Positions 34,490 to 44,289 of a stretch of DNA of 64,000 nucleotides are shown here, one piece after another (the stretch's first letter is position 1; every line of letters starts with the position of its first letter). The DNA lies in NCBI GenBank assembly GCA_034005165.1, contig JAVEVE010000005.1, forward strand, positions 68,304 through 132,303, given 5' to 3'. A program made the translations under genes and the position numbers. This stretch comes from UBA1573 sp034005165 (GTDB lineage: Bacteria > Pseudomonadota > Alphaproteobacteria > Micavibrionales > Micavibrionaceae). The notes below the pieces were generated by a model that saw only the letters and a program-made list of their open reading frames with translations, had not been told where the DNA came from and ran no database searches.

Positions 34490-35841
34490 AAAAATTATCA
34501 GCAACGATCTTTGTGATAACCATCCTGCTTGCACAGTCAGCGGCGCAAGCATCTATCCTGAATATCCAAACGGTCATCAGTGGTAAAGGGATTACGGCAT
34601 GGCTTGTCGAAGATCAGACCGTTCCTGTGCTTTCGGTACAGTTTGCTTTTCTCGGAGCGGGCTCTGTCAATGATCCTGAAGGAAAGCAGGGTGTAAGCCA
34701 GATATTGTCTAATACGCTCGATGAGGGAGCAGGGGATCTTGATGCTAAAGCCTTTCAGGCGGCATTGAATGACAACTCTATCTCTTTGTCTTTTGCATCA
34801 TCACGGGATAATTTTTCAGGGTCTCTGAAAACTTTGACCAAGTATCAGGACACGGCATTTGAGTTGCTCAGACTCTCTCTTTCCGAACCGAGATTTGACG
34901 AAGAGGCAATTATCCGGATGCGGGAGGCCAATATGGCACGTATCCGCTCGAATATGAGTGATCCGGAATGGTTAGCTGCGCGGTTATCAAATGCGGTAAT
35001 ATTTGAAGGGCACCTTTATGCAGGAAACTCGGGAGGAACTTTATCGTCCTTGCCTCTAGTGACCGCAGATGATTTGCACAAAAAACTCGGAACCCAATTC
35101 TCGAAAAAGAATCTGGTTATTGCGGTTGCAGGAAATATTACGCCTCAGGATTTAATCGTATATTTGGATAAGGTATTCGGGAATCTGCCAGAAGATCCTA
35201 CATTAGTATCGATCGAGAAACTTATCTGGCCGCAAGAGCCGCGTACCATACAGTATGATAAAGAAATCCCTCAGACACAGATCGAGATCGCGTACCCAGG
35301 TATCGGGCGGACCGATCCGGATTACTTCGCTGGCGAAGTCATGAACTACATATTTGGAGGAGCTGGTTTCGGATCACGCTTGACAGAAGTTGTAAGGGAG
35401 CAAAATGGCCTGACCTACGGAATCTTCAGCGGAACATCAGAAATGGATTATGCTTCTGTTTTTTCTATTGAAACCTCAACGCGGGCAGAAAAAACGCAGG
35501 ACGTCTTGAGCTTGATTGATGAAGAAATTTTAAGAATCGTCAAAGATGGTGTAACCGAAAAAGAGCTTCGTGAGGCAAAATCCTATCTGTTGGGATCTGT
35601 TCCTCTGAGTTTAACTTCGACAGACAGAATAGCATCTGTCATGCTCGGATTTCAGGCAGAGCATTTGCCTTCCAATTATCTCGATATTCGTGAACGGGAG
35701 ATTAAAAAAGTCACACTTGACGATGTCAAAAGGAGTGCTGGGAAAATCCTTAGTCCGGCGGCAAAAACTGTACTTTTGTTAGGGAAACATATAGAGGCAA
35801 GTAATATTCGTCGCATTGAAACGCTTCCCGACATAGAATAG
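34486..35841 (+). CDS. Secreted M16-family subunit lacking the zinc site
   Basis: 451 aa. Overlaps the preceding gene by four bases (ATGA), so the two are translationally coupled. Signal peptide at residues 1-22. The position of HxxEH is occupied by a segment (SQILSNTLDEGAGDLD) without the histidines, so this is the non-catalytic partner. The C-terminal M16 domain is intact, with FGGAGFGSRLTEVVREQNGL typical. Pairs of active and inactive M16 subunits form heterodimers in other bacteria. Confidence 0.88.
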   Translation: MKKLSATIFVITILLAQSAAQASILNIQTVISGKGITAWLVEDQTVPVLSVQFAFLGAGSVNDPEGKQGVSQILSNTLDEGAGDLDAKAFQAALNDNSISLSFASSRDNFSGSLKTLTKYQDTAFELLRLSLSEPRFDEEAIIRMREANMARIRSNMSDPEWLAARLSNAVIFEGHLYAGNSGGTLSSLPLVTADDLHKKLGTQFSKKNLVIAVAGNITPQDLIVYLDKVFGNLPEDPTLVSIEKLIWPQEPRTIQYDKEIPQTQIEIAYPGIGRTDPDYFAGEVMNYIFGGAGFGSRLTEVVREQNGLTYGIFSGTSEMDYASVFSIETSTRAEKTQDVLSLIDEEILRIVKDGVTEKELREAKSYLLGSVPLSLTSTDRIASVMLGFQAEHLPSNYLDIREREIKKVTLDDVKRSAGKILSPAAKTVLLLGKHIEASNIRRIETLPDIE

Positions 35842-35952
35842 GCTGCGATTCAGGGGTTATGCCCGTCGCCAGAAAATCATAGGGAGAAAACATTCCCTCT
35901 TCGGCCACTGTGTATTATCTGATTTTTAACTTAAAGAAGGGAAAATCAGGGA

Positions 35953-37206
35953 ATGGAAGCAAATCCTGCGCAGGAGACACTCCCTCCCATCTCGCAAGAA
36001 GAATTGGATGAGGCTATCAGAAAGCACATCATGTTTGACAAGTGCAAACCTGGTGGCGCACGCGCACATATTAAATTCAGATCACTTGTCGGGCTATCTT
36101 TTCGGGGAGCGAACTTATCAGGAGCAGATTTTACGGGATCTGACCTCAGGAATTGCAATCTCTCGAACGGGAAATTCCATGGAACAATCTTTTACGGCTG
36201 CAATCTTCAGGGCAGCGACATGTCGAGCAGTGATTTTACACGGGCAGATTTTAGAGGCGCCGATGTAACCGGTGCCAATATGAAAGAATCTGACCTCGAA
36301 GGTGCTGATCTCCGCCAAGGCGCGCGCGTCATAACCCAAAACGCAGCAGGGGATTCGATTTCCGCCTCAAACGGCAAAACCACATTCAAAGGGGTCGGAC
36401 TTGAAAATGCCAACTTGTCAAACGCCCGCGCTTCTATGGTTGACCTGAGTGACTCGGATTTAAAATCTGCGCGTATGGCGCATATTGACCTTTCTCAGGC
36501 GGACCTTCAGAATACAAACCTGACAAATGCTTTTATGGAAGGCGCTAATCTGGAAGCATCAAAATTGAACGGCGCGATTATGGTGGGAACAAACACCGAA
36601 GGCGCTAATCTGGAAGGGGCAATCTACGAACAGGTTCTGACAGATGCGCCATCCGGAAAAGTCTTTGATTATTCCGAGGAAGAAGATCCGCTGGTAAAAC
36701 TCTTGAAATCACATAATACGTGGTTGCAATACGCCGGACAAAAAGGGAAGCGGATTGACCTAAGCGAATATGATATGCGAACCGTACGTGACCTTGCGGG
36801 CTATGCACTTACAAATATAGTTGCAGATCGGGCTATTTTTCAGGGAATGGTTTTGATGCGCGCCCAGATGCAATGTTGCAGTTTTCAGGACTCGGATTTT
36901 CGGGATGCCAAACTTAAGGAAGCTGATTTAAGAGGGTCAGCCTTCCCGATGGCGAAACTAACGCGCGCAGATCTGTCAAATGCGAATCTCTCCCCTCTGT
37001 TCTTCTCTGAAGACAGAAAAAGAGTAACCGATCTGAGTAACGCGGATTTAAGTTTTGCTGACCTGAGTGGGGCAAACTTACAGGACGCTCTTTTGAAGGG
37101 GGCAAACCTTAAAGGGGCAAATCTCTCGAAAGCAAACCTGATCGGCGCAGATTTAACAGAAGCAGATATGGAAGGCGCTGTTCTGGAAAAAGCAAGGCTT
37201 AGCTAA
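35953..37206 (+). CDS. Pentapeptide-repeat protein
   Basis: 417 aa; AGGGAAAATCAGGGA precedes the ATG. Most of the protein is A(D/N)LXX repeats (for example ANLSGADFTGSDLRNCNL), predicting a right-handed quadrilateral beta-helix. A non-repeat segment, residues about 1-50 (LDEAIRKHIMF...GGARAHIKF), seems echoed in the middle (LLKSHNTWLQYAGQKGKRIDL, near 250), so the protein may be two [helical cap + helix] units. No signal peptide. Function unknown. Confidence 0.85.
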   Translation: MEANPAQETLPPISQEELDEAIRKHIMFDKCKPGGARAHIKFRSLVGLSFRGANLSGADFTGSDLRNCNLSNGKFHGTIFYGCNLQGSDMSSSDFTRADFRGADVTGANMKESDLEGADLRQGARVITQNAAGDSISASNGKTTFKGVGLENANLSNARASMVDLSDSDLKSARMAHIDLSQADLQNTNLTNAFMEGANLEASKLNGAIMVGTNTEGANLEGAIYEQVLTDAPSGKVFDYSEEEDPLVKLLKSHNTWLQYAGQKGKRIDLSEYDMRTVRDLAGYALTNIVADRAIFQGMVLMRAQMQCCSFQDSDFRDAKLKEADLRGSAFPMAKLTRADLSNANLSPLFFSEDRKRVTDLSNADLSFADLSGANLQDALLKGANLKGANLSKANLIGADLTEADMEGAVLEKARLS

Positions 37207-37321
37207 AAAATATTTTTTCCACCCCCTTGCATTCTGGACAGAAAAGGATTTCTCTATACGAGAATGGCTGCTCGCCATTTAACTCTCTTGAAAAAAACAA
37301 TATGTCTATGGAGGACATGAT

Positions 37322-37552
37322 ATGAATAAACTCTCTCTCTTGGCCGTTTTGGCACTTTTCGCATTTGCTCCGGTAGCAGCACACGCTGACGACCATGCAG
37401 CGGCTCCTGCTACAGAAGAAGTTGCAGCTCCTGCAACTGAAGAAGTAGCTCCTGCTGAAGTTCCTGCTGACGAAGCTGCTGCAGCTGAAGAAGCAACAAC
37501 CGAAGAAGCTGCTCCTGCTGAAGTTCCTGCTGAAGAAACACACGCCGAATAA
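37322..37552 (+). CDS. Small Ala/Glu/Pro-rich secreted protein, 76 aa
   Basis: A clear signal peptide (LLAVLALFAFAPVAAHA, cleavage about residue 22) is followed by low-complexity repeats of APATEEV and APAEVPAEE. ATGGAGGACATGAT provides a strong ribosome site and a terminator follows, so it is very likely expressed. Acidic periplasmic or surface peptide; function unknown. The repeat DNA (GCTCCTGCTGAA) may vary in length between strains. Confidence 0.7.
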   Translation: MNKLSLLAVLALFAFAPVAAHADDHAAAPATEEVAAPATEEVAPAEVPADEAAAAEEATTEEAAPAEVPAEETHAE

Positions 37553-37573
37553 TTTTCGACAGTAATCTTTGAA

Positions 37574-37606
37574 GACCCGTCCGGCCTTGCGCTTGGGCGG
37601 GTTTTC
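37574..37606 (+). terminator. Terminator after the Ala/Glu-rich small gene
   Basis: ACCCGTCC and GGGCGGGT pair with one G-T, 12-base loop, followed by TTTCTT. Confidence 0.75.
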
Positions 37607-37663
37607 TTATTGAGGAACAAGCGAATTTTTGACTCTTGGGCGCGAAGCTGATAAAACCGCCGC

Positions 37664-38953
37664 ATGACCCCATCCGCCCGTATTAAAGCCGTTCTGGATC
37701 TTCTGGAGCGCATTGAAAAAGCCCCCATTCCAATGGACCTGACCATTGGAGACTACATGCGTAACCGCCGCTATATTGGCTCGAAAGACCGTGCCTATAT
37801 CGCAGAAACAACATACGCAGTCGTGCGCCACCACGCACGTATTATGTGGGGACTGGAACAAATCGGCGCGGAACAATCCCCGCGCGCGCGCCTGATTGCA
37901 TACTTGGCTATTCAGGATGCCGAAACGGTCAAAGATTTATTCGACGGCACAAAACACGGCGCAGAAGAATTAAATGCCGATGAACTGAAACTGGTAGAAA
38001 ACTTCCCCAAAGAATTTGAAGCAGCTCCCGAAGCCGTCCGCGCAGAATGCCCACCCGACTACGAAGCCTCGCTCAAGGCTTATTTCGGGCAGGATTTCGA
38101 AACCGAAATGGCATCACTCATCGCACCAGCTTACCTGAACCTCCGCGTCAATCTCGTGATGGGCGACCGTGAGAAAGCCAAAACATTGTTAAGCGAAGAC
38201 CGCGTCAAAACAACCGAGAATAAATTCTCTCCATGGGGCTTGGCAGTCGAAGGAAAAACATTCCTCTCCATGACCCGCGCCTTTAAAAAGGGACTGGTTG
38301 AAATCCAGGACGAAGGCTCTCAGATGATTGCCCTCGCATGTGACGTGAAACCTGGTCAACAGGTTCTGGATTACTGCGCAGGCGCCGGGGGAAAAACCTT
38401 GGCTCTTGCTGCCGCCATGAATGTCAAAGGCCGTATCATCGCCATGGATTTGGAAGCCAACCGCTTGGCAAAAGCGCGCGACCGTTTCCGCCGCGCAAAA
38501 GTCAGCGACATTATCGAGCCGCGTCCGCTCTCTGATGAAAAAAACCGCAAATGGTTACGCCGCCAAAAACAATATTTCGATTGCGTCCTGATTGATGTGC
38601 CGTGTTCAGGCACAGGCACATGGCGCAGAAACCCTGATATGCGCTGGCGCACCTATGGCCCGTCTGTAGCAGAACTGGTCGAAATTCAACGCGATATCAT
38701 GGAAAAAGTGGCAGGCACAGTCAAACCGAACGGACGCCTCGTCTATGCGACCTGCTCGATGCTGCCTGAGGAAAACGAACAACAGATCGAACATTTCCTC
38801 TCCCTCCACCCCGAATTCGAATTGAAAGAATTAAAAGATGTCTGGCCCGAAGGCTGTCCGCCGCCATGTGAAGGAAACTTCATGCGCCTCACGCCCCACC
38901 GCCACGGCACCGACGGCTTCTTCGCCGCAATTTTGATTAGGAAGCCTGAATAA
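37664..38953 (+). CDS. rsmB: 16S rRNA m5C methyltransferase of the RsmB/NOP family
   Basis: 429 aa. SAM-binding LDYCAGAGGKTLALAAAM near residue 233, motif IV DVPCSGTGTWRRNPDMRW near 310 and the catalytic TCSM near 362 are intact. The N-terminal region (about 1-150) does not obviously show the NusB fold, so the exact rRNA target (C967 in E. coli RsmB) is inference. Convergent with alr: the two 3' ends overlap by 17 bases. Confidence 0.85.
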   Translation: MTPSARIKAVLDLLERIEKAPIPMDLTIGDYMRNRRYIGSKDRAYIAETTYAVVRHHARIMWGLEQIGAEQSPRARLIAYLAIQDAETVKDLFDGTKHGAEELNADELKLVENFPKEFEAAPEAVRAECPPDYEASLKAYFGQDFETEMASLIAPAYLNLRVNLVMGDREKAKTLLSEDRVKTTENKFSPWGLAVEGKTFLSMTRAFKKGLVEIQDEGSQMIALACDVKPGQQVLDYCAGAGGKTLALAAAMNVKGRIIAMDLEANRLAKARDRFRRAKVSDIIEPRPLSDEKNRKWLRRQKQYFDCVLIDVPCSGTGTWRRNPDMRWRTYGPSVAELVEIQRDIMEKVAGTVKPNGRLVYATCSMLPEENEQQIEHFLSLHPEFELKELKDVWPEGCPPPCEGNFMRLTPHRHGTDGFFAAILIRKPE

Positions 38954-39989
38954 CCCGTTCCGAACGTCCACCGAGAGACGTCAGGACTTCATAGCCGATG
39001 GTCTTCCAAGACGTAGCCAATTGATCGACGGACTGATTAGGGCCGATCACTTCCATCCAGTGTCCTTCTTGCGGCTGAATACCTGTCACCCCGCCGATAT
39101 CAACAATAATCAAATCCATCGACACACGCCCGACCACAGGGCAAGCCTGCCCGTTCCAATAGAGCGCGGAAGAATTGCTGCCCGAGCGTAAAAACCCGTC
39201 CGCATAGCCTAAGCCCACAGTCGCAAGCCGCGTATCCTTGGGGAATGTATAGGTGCGGTTATACCCCGCTGTTTCGCCTGCCTTGACAGACCGTATTTGA
39301 AGAATACGTGTCTCAAGCTTCACAACATCGGACATCGGGTTTGCTGTCTCTGGCGTCGGGTTTGCCCCATAAAGCGAAACACCTGCACGCACTTGGTTCC
39401 GATGCCATAAATCACTTTTGAAAATCCCTGATGAATTACAAATACTCTGCAGAATACCGACAGGCGCCACCGCATCGAAATCACTCACCTGTTGCTGGGA
39501 CGGGGACGCATCCACATCTTCGGACGAAGTGAAATGCGTCATCACCATCATAGGCGCAGTATGCTTGCCTAAAAGGCCTGCCACATCTTCGGGGTCTAAC
39601 CCCAAACGGTTCATGCCCGTATCAATATGCCAGATAGCAGGAAGATCAGCAGGGCAGCGCGCAACCTCGGAAGGCGTATTCAGGACTGGCACAATCCCCA
39701 AATGGGCATAGCGTTTCTCTAACCCCTCAACAAGGCCGCCCAGAACGGCAATAGGATGCTGGGTGAGAGAACGCACAACCAAAGCCTCTTCCCACTGTGC
39801 CACATAAAAGAACGTGCATCCTGCCTCTTCTAACGCAGGCACAACCACATCAACACCCAATCCGTAGCCGTCGGCTTTCACGACGCCCGCAACAGAACAA
39901 TTTGCCCCGACTTTATCCTGAAGAAAACGATAATTGGATTTCAGCGCATTTGTATCAATCGTGAGACGAGAAAAAGCACCTGAGGACAT
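38937..39989 (-). CDS. alr: Alanine racemase
   Basis: 350 aa PLP enzyme making D-alanine for peptidoglycan. VVKADGYGLG holds the PLP lysine (K38) and VGLGYADGF the tyrosine of the second catalytic base. Lies just downstream of dnaB on the same strand, with a gap of 27 bases, so probably co-transcribed. Overlaps the 3' end of rsmB. Confidence 0.94.
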   Translation of the reverse strand: MSSGAFSRLTIDTNALKSNYRFLQDKVGANCSVAGVVKADGYGLGVDVVVPALEEAGCTFFYVAQWEEALVVRSLTQHPIAVLGGLVEGLEKRYAHLGIVPVLNTPSEVARCPADLPAIWHIDTGMNRLGLDPEDVAGLLGKHTAPMMVMTHFTSSEDVDASPSQQQVSDFDAVAPVGILQSICNSSGIFKSDLWHRNQVRAGVSLYGANPTPETANPMSDVVKLETRILQIRSVKAGETAGYNRTYTFPKDTRLATVGLGYADGFLRSGSNSSALYWNGQACPVVGRVSMDLIIVDIGGVTGIQPQEGHWMEVIGPNQSVDQLATSWKTIGYEVLTSLGGRSERVIQAS

Positions 39990-40016
39990 GGCAACGCCTT
40001 TGGAAAGGGGAAAAGA

Positions 40017-41540
40017 TTACGAATGACGCAAATCAAGATCAGCAAAGCGCGTGACGTTCGGATCAAAGTACAGCTTAACAATACCAATCGGGCCGTGACG
40101 TTGCTTCGCGACAATTGCTTCCGCCACGTTGGCACTATCTTGCAACCGCTGCGCCCAATGCGCATAACGCTCGTTAAACTTGTCGATGGTTTCACTATCG
40201 CGCTGTCCGGGGACTTCACGCGCCAGATAATATTCTTCACGATACACGAACATCACAACGTCCGCATCCTGCTCAATAGAACCCGATTCACGAAGGTCAG
40301 AGAGCATCGGACGCTTGTCTTCACGTTGCTCCACCGCACGCGACAACTGTGACAGCGCCAACACAGGAACTTGAAGCTCTTTTGCCAAAGCTTTAAGGCC
40401 TCGCGTAATCTCGGAAATCTCGAGAACACGGTTTGATTCAGACTGACGTGACCCGTTTCCGCGCAAGAGCTGCAAATAGTCAACGACGATCATGCCAAGC
40501 CCGTGCTTACGCTTCAAACGGCGGCAACGTGTCCGCACTGCCCCGATGGAGAGAGCCGGCGTATCATCAATATAAAGAGGCACTTGAGACAGACGATGCG
40601 CAGCTTGCGCAAAATCACGGAACTGCACTTCGGTCATGTTCCCTTTACGCAGCGCATCGCCTGAAATATTGGCTTGTTCCGCCAGAATACGCATCGTGAG
40701 CTGATCGTGCGACATCTCGAGAGAGAAGAACGCAACAACCGCACCTTCTTTGCCGCCTGTCTGGGCGTAGGCTTTCGCGGCGTTAAACGCCATGTTGGTC
40801 GCAAGGGCTGTTTTACCCATCGACGGACGACCCGCCAGAATCAACAAGTCGGAATTATGAAGACCGCCAAGCTTTTCATCAACATCCTTGAGGCCAGTCG
40901 TAACACCTGTCACCCCGCCTTTGTTGTTGTAGGCACTCTCGGCCAATTCAATCGCAACTTTGATGGAATCTCGCAAGGTCACAAATTCATTTTGCCCTGA
41001 GCCTGACTCGGCCAAGCTAAACAACCGCGCTTCTGCACTCTCAATTGTGTCCTGCGCATCGGCCTCCAGATTTTGGTCGTAAGACTCGTTGACGACATCA
41101 TTCCCAAACGTAATCAACTCACGGCGCAGGAACAGGTCATAAATCGTGTTGGCGTAATCTTCAACGTTAATGACAGAAATCACACCCGCAGCAAGGTCAA
41201 CCAGATAAGCCGCGCCACCCACTTGATCGAGATCCGCATCCTTTTCAAAATAACCCTTGAGGGTTACAGGCGTTGCAGTTTGACCGCGATCAACAAGGGT
41301 TTGAATGGCTTTGAAAATGCGCTGGTGCGCTGGTGCATAAAAATATTCGGGCTTGAGCATATCACCCACACGTTCCCACGTGCGGTTATCAATCAGCAAG
41401 GCTCCGAGAATTCCTTGTTCGGCTTCAAGATTATGTGGAAGCACGCGGTAATGCGTATCTTCTTCATGAGTCTGAAGGGATGTCGCCGCATTCGGGCCTT
41501 GGAAACCGGATTTCTTGAGTTCTGCTGATGAGTGTGCCAT
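40017..41540 (-). CDS. dnaB: Replicative DNA helicase
   Basis: 507 aa. N-terminal collar domain (LPHNLEAEQGILGALLIDN near residue 34), a linker, and the RecA-like C-domain with Walker A AGRPSMGKTALATN near 240, ALSQLSRAVEQREDKRP and DLRESGSIEQDADVVMFVYR. Unwinds DNA at the fork as a hexamer. Minus-strand neighbours rplI-rpsR-rpsF upstream are separated by a terminator. Confidence 0.97.
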   Translation of the reverse strand: MAHSSAELKKSGFQGPNAATSLQTHEEDTHYRVLPHNLEAEQGILGALLIDNRTWERVGDMLKPEYFYAPAHQRIFKAIQTLVDRGQTATPVTLKGYFEKDADLDQVGGAAYLVDLAAGVISVINVEDYANTIYDLFLRRELITFGNDVVNESYDQNLEADAQDTIESAEARLFSLAESGSGQNEFVTLRDSIKVAIELAESAYNNKGGVTGVTTGLKDVDEKLGGLHNSDLLILAGRPSMGKTALATNMAFNAAKAYAQTGGKEGAVVAFFSLEMSHDQLTMRILAEQANISGDALRKGNMTEVQFRDFAQAAHRLSQVPLYIDDTPALSIGAVRTRCRRLKRKHGLGMIVVDYLQLLRGNGSRQSESNRVLEISEITRGLKALAKELQVPVLALSQLSRAVEQREDKRPMLSDLRESGSIEQDADVVMFVYREEYYLAREVPGQRDSETIDKFNERYAHWAQRLQDSANVAEAIVAKQRHGPIGIVKLYFDPNVTRFADLDLRHS

Positions 41541-41614
41541 GGGGAAACACTAACAGAACTTTTTCTTGCATACTACAAAGCTTTTGAGAGGGAGATGTGA
41601 ATTGCGGGGATAAA

Positions 41615-41645
41615 AAAACCGCCACGAGAACTCCGTGGCGGTTTT
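41615..41645 (-). terminator. Terminator after rplI (works on both strands)
   Basis: AAAACCGCCACG-AGAACTC-CGTGGCGGTTTT, a perfect 12-bp stem with T-runs on both strands; seven T on the minus strand. Confidence 0.92.
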
Positions 41646-41669
41646 GTAAACTCTACTAGAAAGAACCGA

Positions 41670-42254
41670 TTAAGCGGCAGCTTCTTCAGCTTCAACAGGA
41701 GCTGCTTCAACTTGAGGAGCTGGCTCAGCAACTTTGCGGTCATCAGCGTTGTAATCAACAATAACAGCCTTACCGGTTTTTTCCTGTGTTTTGGCTTCCT
41801 CTGCAGAACGTGCAATGTTCAGAGTGATCTGGACTTTGACTTCAGGGTGCAGAGAGATTTTTACAGGGAACAGACCGATAGCTTTAAAAGCTGCGTTCAT
41901 TTCCACTTGGGAACGGTTGATGGTGACACCGCATGTCGCTGCGATTGCTTCAGCGATATCACGGCTAGCAACAGAACCGTACAAATGTCCGGCTTCGGAA
42001 GCCTGACGGATAACAATAACTTTTGCTCCGTCAATTTTCTTGGCTTCTTTTTCTGCTTCTGCGCGACGCTCTGCGTTCAGGCCTTCGAGAGCCTGACGTT
42101 GAGCTTCAAAGTAAGCAACGTTTTCTTTTGTTGCGCGCAAAGCTTTCTTTTGCGGCAGCAAGAAGTTACGTGCGTAACCTGGCTTAACCTTAACGGTATC
42201 GCCCATTTTTCCCAGATTCTCGACTTTTTCGAGAAGAATGATTTCAGTCAACAT
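41670..42254 (-). CDS. rplI: 50S ribosomal protein L9
   Basis: 194 aa against about 150 usual. The N-terminal domain VILLEKVENLG-like (MLTEIILLEKVENLGKMGD) and PGYARNFLLPQKKA are conserved. The last 40 residues form an acidic Ala/Glu/Pro tail. Third gene of rpsF-rpsR-rplI, terminated at 41615-41645. Confidence 0.95.
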   Translation of the reverse strand: MLTEIILLEKVENLGKMGDTVKVKPGYARNFLLPQKKALRATKENVAYFEAQRQALEGLNAERRAEAEKEAKKIDGAKVIVIRQASEAGHLYGSVASRDIAEAIAATCGVTINRSQVEMNAAFKAIGLFPVKISLHPEVKVQITLNIARSAEEAKTQEKTGKAVIVDYNADDRKVAEPAPQVEAAPVEAEEAAA

Positions 42255-42284
42255 TATAAACTTATCCTTTCCTGAACCAATGCT

Positions 42285-42599
42285 CTATTCGTTATTGGAA
42301 TTGGAATATGAAGAGGAACGATCGCGATCGCGGCCTCCTCTGAACGGAGATTGTTCCATTTCAGTACGAACATAAGGCATCAAAGCCATATAACGAGCAC
42401 GTTTGATAGCTTGCGCCAATTCACGTTGTTTCTTCTGGGAAACAGCAGTGATGCGGCTAGGAGCAATTTTACCGCGTTCGGATACATAACGACCCAATGT
42501 ACGGATGTCTTTCCAGTCGATAGCTTGACCGTTCTCACCGGAGAATGGGCATGTTTTACGACGTTTGAAGAAAGTTTTCTTTTGTGGTGCGTCAGCCAT
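42285..42599 (-). CDS. rpsR: 30S ribosomal protein S18
   Basis: 104 aa. FFKRRKTCPFSGENGQAIDW and ISERGKI-like YVSERGKIAPSRITAVSQKK are S18 hallmarks. The C-terminus has an Arg/Ser/Asn tail. Its start codon overlaps the rpsF stop (TAATG). Confidence 0.96.
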   Translation of the reverse strand: MADAPQKKTFFKRRKTCPFSGENGQAIDWKDIRTLGRYVSERGKIAPSRITAVSQKKQRELAQAIKRARYMALMPYVRTEMEQSPFRGGRDRDRSSSYSNSNNE

Positions 42600-42949
42600 T
42601 ATGCAGCCTCCTCTTCGGTTTGTTCGACATGCTTGTTCAAAATTGCAGAAGGACCTTTTGATGGTTCTTCCAATTTGATGGTCATGTAACGGACGACATC
42701 TTCGCTGTTGCGCATCAGACGCTCGATCTCGTGCACAGCAGGAGCAGGGCAGTCTGTTTCAAGCAAGGTGTAGTGACCTTTACGAGCCTTGTTAATACGG
42801 TATGCGAAAGTACGCAGACCCCATTGCTCGGTCTTCAAGATCTTACCACCCATGTCGGTGATGATTTTGGAATAATCCTTAGTGATTTGCTCGACTTGAG
42901 CTGCACTAAGGTCTTGCCGTGTAATAAACACGGTTTCATATAGCGGCAT
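42599..42949 (-). CDS. rpsF: 30S ribosomal protein S6
   Basis: 116 aa from the ATG at 42949 (MPLYETVFITRQDLSAAQVE), preceded by AAAGGAGACAAAC. A longer in-frame extension upstream is not protein-like. Forms a heterodimer with S18, encoded next. First gene of the operon. Confidence 0.95.
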   Translation of the reverse strand: MPLYETVFITRQDLSAAQVEQITKDYSKIITDMGGKILKTEQWGLRTFAYRINKARKGHYTLLETDCPAPAVHEIERLMRNSEDVVRYMTIKLEEPSKGPSAILNKHVEQTEEEAA

Positions 42950-43216
42950 GTTTGTCTCCTTTCGGTTTCGCACCTCTAAACTATTCAGAGGGGAAGCTGA
43001 CCTGCGCCACAGGCCAGCAAGGTTGAAGTGGCTTGTTTTAACCAGTATCCACATCAAAATGCAACAAAAAACTCTGGTATTCCGCCAAATATATGGACAG
43101 AGTAAAAAGTGCTCCCAAAATACATATAATATTTTACAGAATATGCAAAGATTCTAAAAGGGGAAATCTTTAATTTCAGCCGTTATGCATAGAGAATTGA
43201 TGTGAAATAGCATAGA

Positions 43217-44281
43217 ATGAGCTGGATTGCAGGGGTAAATTTGAATAATTTCAATAAGTTGACCGTTATATTGGCGCTAGTGACTTTGATAGGAGCTAGC
43301 GGAAATGCGGCTCTGGCTGAGGACGGGGGTATCCTGAAAGGCTATTTGAAGCAAAGGATAGTCGAAAAAGTTCTTGAAGATCGCAATCCTGAAGGCGGAT
43401 GGAATAATACCAAAATCCATATCGCGGCGCCGGGTAATTATACATTCAAAGTCAAATATGACGGAGAGAGCAGAGAATACCTGATCCATGTCCCGAAATC
43501 CTATACAGGACTAAACAAGACGCCAGTCATCTTTGCGTTCCACGGTGGCGGGGGAGATATGGATCATATGGCCAAAGACAAATTTTACGGCCTCATCACC
43601 TCTTCCGAGAAAAACGGTTATATCGTCGTCTTTCCCAACGGCTATTCAAGATTCCCGTCAGGGAAATTGGCGACATGGAATGGCGGAGAGTGTTGCGGAA
43701 CTGCACGGGACAAAAATATAGATGATGTTGGTTTTATCCGCAAAATCATCGGCAATATCAAAACGCAATTGAATGTTGATGCATCCCGCATCTACGCAAC
43801 CGGCATGTCAAACGGCGGGATCATGTCCTATCGGTTGGCCTGTGAAGCCACGGATTTGTTCAAAGCCATTGCCCCCGTAGCCGGAACAGACAATATGCCG
43901 AAATGCAACCCGTCTCGCCCGATCTCGGTTCTTCATATTCATGCACTTAATGATGATCATGTGCTGTTTAGCGGCGGCGCTGGTGAAAATGCATTCAAGG
44001 ATCTCACGAAAGTGACGGATTTCACATCCGTACCTGATACAATCAATCTATGGGTTAAACGCAACGGATGCGAAGGCCAGCCAGAACGAGTACTTCAGAA
44101 TGACGGTGCTTATTGTGATCTCTTCTCGAAATGTAAAGCAGGAACACAAGTCAAACTCTGCGTCACCAAAGAGGGCGGTCACTCTTGGCCGGGTGGTACA
44201 AAACCGCACGGATCAGAACCGCCGTCAACAGCGATCAACGCAAATGATGAGATTTGGAAGTTCTTTCAAAGTCTGGAATGA
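43217..44281 (+). CDS. Secreted esterase of the PHB-depolymerase/feruloyl-esterase family
   Basis: 354 aa alpha/beta hydrolase. Signal peptide to about residue 35 (LVTLIGASGNAALA). FAFHGGGGDM near 110 is the oxyanion loop, ATGMSNGGIMSY (Ser near 198) the nucleophile elbow, and KEGGHSWPGG near 318 the catalytic His. This pattern is typical of the LpqC/poly(3-hydroxybutyrate) depolymerase family, whose members cleave polyester or feruloyl esters outside the cytoplasm. Exact substrate unknown. Stands alone, convergent with the next gene. Confidence 0.82.
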   Translation: MSWIAGVNLNNFNKLTVILALVTLIGASGNAALAEDGGILKGYLKQRIVEKVLEDRNPEGGWNNTKIHIAAPGNYTFKVKYDGESREYLIHVPKSYTGLNKTPVIFAFHGGGGDMDHMAKDKFYGLITSSEKNGYIVVFPNGYSRFPSGKLATWNGGECCGTARDKNIDDVGFIRKIIGNIKTQLNVDASRIYATGMSNGGIMSYRLACEATDLFKAIAPVAGTDNMPKCNPSRPISVLHIHALNDDHVLFSGGAGENAFKDLTKVTDFTSVPDTINLWVKRNGCEGQPERVLQNDGAYCDLFSKCKAGTQVKLCVTKEGGHSWPGGTKPHGSEPPSTAINANDEIWKFFQSLE

Positions 44282-44289
44282 AAAACGGA

